Positions 31,425 to 32,398 of a stretch of 32,398 nucleotides of DNA are shown here, in pieces (position 1 is the stretch's first letter; each line of letters starts with the position of its first letter). The translations under genes and the position numbers were made by a program. Below the pieces are notes generated by a model. The model searched no databases and had not been told where the DNA came from. It worked only from the letters and a program-made list of their open reading frames with translations. Source of the DNA: Candidatus Njordarchaeota archaeon (GTDB taxonomy: Archaea; Asgardarchaeota; Njordarchaeia; Njordarchaeales; Njordarchaeaceae); NCBI GenBank assembly GCA_029856055.1, contig JAHQWF010000025.1, forward strand, positions 1 to 32,398. The letters are read 5' to 3'.

Positions 31425-32381
31425 TTAGAGAATTAAAGTTTCATCATCATTTGGAATTACGACTTCAAACTCATTTTCTATGCCTAATCTTTCTAGAGTC
31501 TCTCTAACTATTTCATGAATTGCATTAAGTTCCTTATACCTTGGAGAGATATGGATTAATGCCAATTTTTTTACCTTAGCAAGCAATGCGGTTTCAATCG
31601 CGTCTTCAACAGTGCTGTGGAAGCGAGTTTCAGCAAGTTCCTTGTGATATTTCCTTATGAAAGTGCTTTCATGTATTAACAAATCTGCATTTTTCATTGC
31701 TTCAATAATATCTGGATCCCTAATAGGTCGCGTATCGCCAGTATAAACTATTTTCCTAGAAAATAGCGGTATTTTCAAAATATCATTAGGTTTTATTATT
31801 TTTCCATTAGGCAACTTTATACTGTGTCCTGCCACTAATTTCTTTCTAAGATTGGGCGGTATGTTCAGCTTATTAGCTTTTTCTACATCGAATATCGGTT
31901 TCTTCTTTTCAATGAGAATGTATCCTAGAGAACTGACATCGTGTTCTGTTCTAAAAGCTATGATATCAAATAGCTCTGTAGATGTGATTAAGCTAGGTTT
32001 ATTGAGATTTAATGCTTCTTTTATGTCTAGTATGAGTGGGATAGGAGTGATATTAAATAATTCGATTATGCCTCGAGTGAATTCTTTTGTTCCCTTTGGG
32101 CCTATGATGTGTACAATACCTTTTTTTCTTGCCAATGTTAATGTATGTATGATTCCTGGTAATCCACTAACATGATCAGTATGTAAGTGCGTTAAAAGAA
32201 TATTTAATGCTGATTTGACTGGGTGAAATTTTTTTCTAAATAAACTATATTGACATCCTTCTCCAGCATCTAAGACTATTAATTCATTTTTCATTTTGAT
32301 TGCGATTGAAGGTAATTTTTTCTGGCTGAATGAAGAAACGCCTCCTGTTCCTATAAAAGTTACTGCTATAGGTTCTGGCAT
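31425..32381 (-). CDS. rnz: ribonuclease Z (tRNA 3' endonuclease)
   Basis: 318 residues of the metallo-beta-lactamase fold. The start VTFIGTGG, the zinc motif LLTHLHTDHVSGLPG (about 58-72), the flexible-arm region (about 145-185), AGHSIKLPNG, YTGDTRP with the bridging Asp (about 213-219), HESTF and the final FHSTVEDA ... LALIHISPRY are all family marks. It cuts the 3' trailer from pre-tRNAs. ATG at 32381 is chosen because GTGAG stands just before it; a GTG three codons earlier (32390) is an alternative, and the frame is still open to the window edge, so upstream sequence could extend it. The about 200 bases downstream before mcm are AT-rich with nothing I can name. Confidence 0.93.
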   Translation of the reverse strand: MPEPIAVTFIGTGGVSSFSQKKLPSIAIKMKNELIVLDAGEGCQYSLFRKKFHPVKSALNILLTHLHTDHVSGLPGIIHTLTLARKKGIVHIIGPKGTKEFTRGIIELFNITPIPLILDIKEALNLNKPSLITSTELFDIIAFRTEHDVSSLGYILIEKKKPIFDVEKANKLNIPPNLRKKLVAGHSIKLPNGKIIKPNDILKIPLFSRKIVYTGDTRPIRDPDIIEAMKNADLLIHESTFIRKYHKELAETRFHSTVEDAIETALLAKVKKLALIHISPRYKELNAIHEIVRETLERLGIENEFEVVIPNDDETLIL

Positions 32382-32398
32382 TTGGCTCACTATATTGT

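Overview
This window comes from an AT-rich archaeal chromosome. The evidence is an archaeal-type MCM helicase, a crenarchaeal-type single-OB-fold SSB, archaeal valyl-tRNA synthetase, a cyclic-2,3-diphosphoglycerate-synthetase-type P-loop protein, an archaetidylinositol-phosphate-synthase-like enzyme, a four-subunit 2-oxoacid:ferredoxin oxidoreductase, an ADP-forming acyl-CoA synthetase subunit and a C/D box guide RNA. Protein composition (rich in I, V, E, K and R) and the guide RNA suggest a thermophile. Shine-Dalgarno sites of the GGTGA/GGAGG kind precede most genes, and TTG and GTG starts are very common. A thermophilic member of the Thermoproteota (Crenarchaeota and relatives) is the best guess; I cannot place it more closely. 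There are no insertion sequences, CRISPR arrays, tRNAs or rRNAs, so this looks like ordinary, densely packed core chromosome.

Layout. 1-2000: a single-CBS-domain mini-protein, an SSB and a convergent endonuclease-IV-family protein. 2005-4460: orphan genes, namely an 8-helix membrane protein with an acidic tail, two small soluble proteins and a four-cysteine protein. 4463-5983: bifunctional NAD(P)HX repair enzyme, apparently first gene of a leftward operon with two orphans. 6084-6136: C/D box sRNA whose two guides match neighbouring segments of the 23S rRNA peptidyl-transferase region. 6224-7570: cDPGS-like protein. 7652-9149: a tightly coupled PfkB kinase and CDP-alcohol phosphatidyltransferase, probably linked to inositol-phosphate lipid synthesis. 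9154-11565: valS. 11954-14402: acyl-CoA synthetase beta subunit, two small membrane proteins and mtnA. 14411-15283: ksgA, with a second possible C/D sRNA just upstream. 15540-18671: the gamma-delta-alpha-beta oxidoreductase operon. 18684-19442: pcm.

19577-29106 is the most intriguing block: a 602-residue coiled-coil protein ending in a winged helix, followed by a large, sequon-rich surface protein with a cytosolic DUF4129-like tail, a DUF4350-like membrane protein, a MoxR AAA+ ATPase, a DUF58/von Willebrand-A protein and an 8-helix membrane protein. The core of this set (MoxR, DUF58, DUF4350, DUF4129) is a recurring but functionally unresolved gene neighbourhood. Here it has no transglutaminase domain but has a large extracellular part. 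The window ends with mcm (29112-31226) and ribonuclease Z (31425-32381), both leftward.

The information-processing genes (ssb, nfo-like, mcm, valS, ksgA, rnz, sRNA) and the central-metabolism genes (por, acd, mtnA, nnr, cDPGS-like) are scattered, not functionally clustered. The real operons are por, the kinase/phosphatidyltransferase pair, nnr with its two small partners, acd with two small membrane genes and probably mtnA, and the MoxR block.
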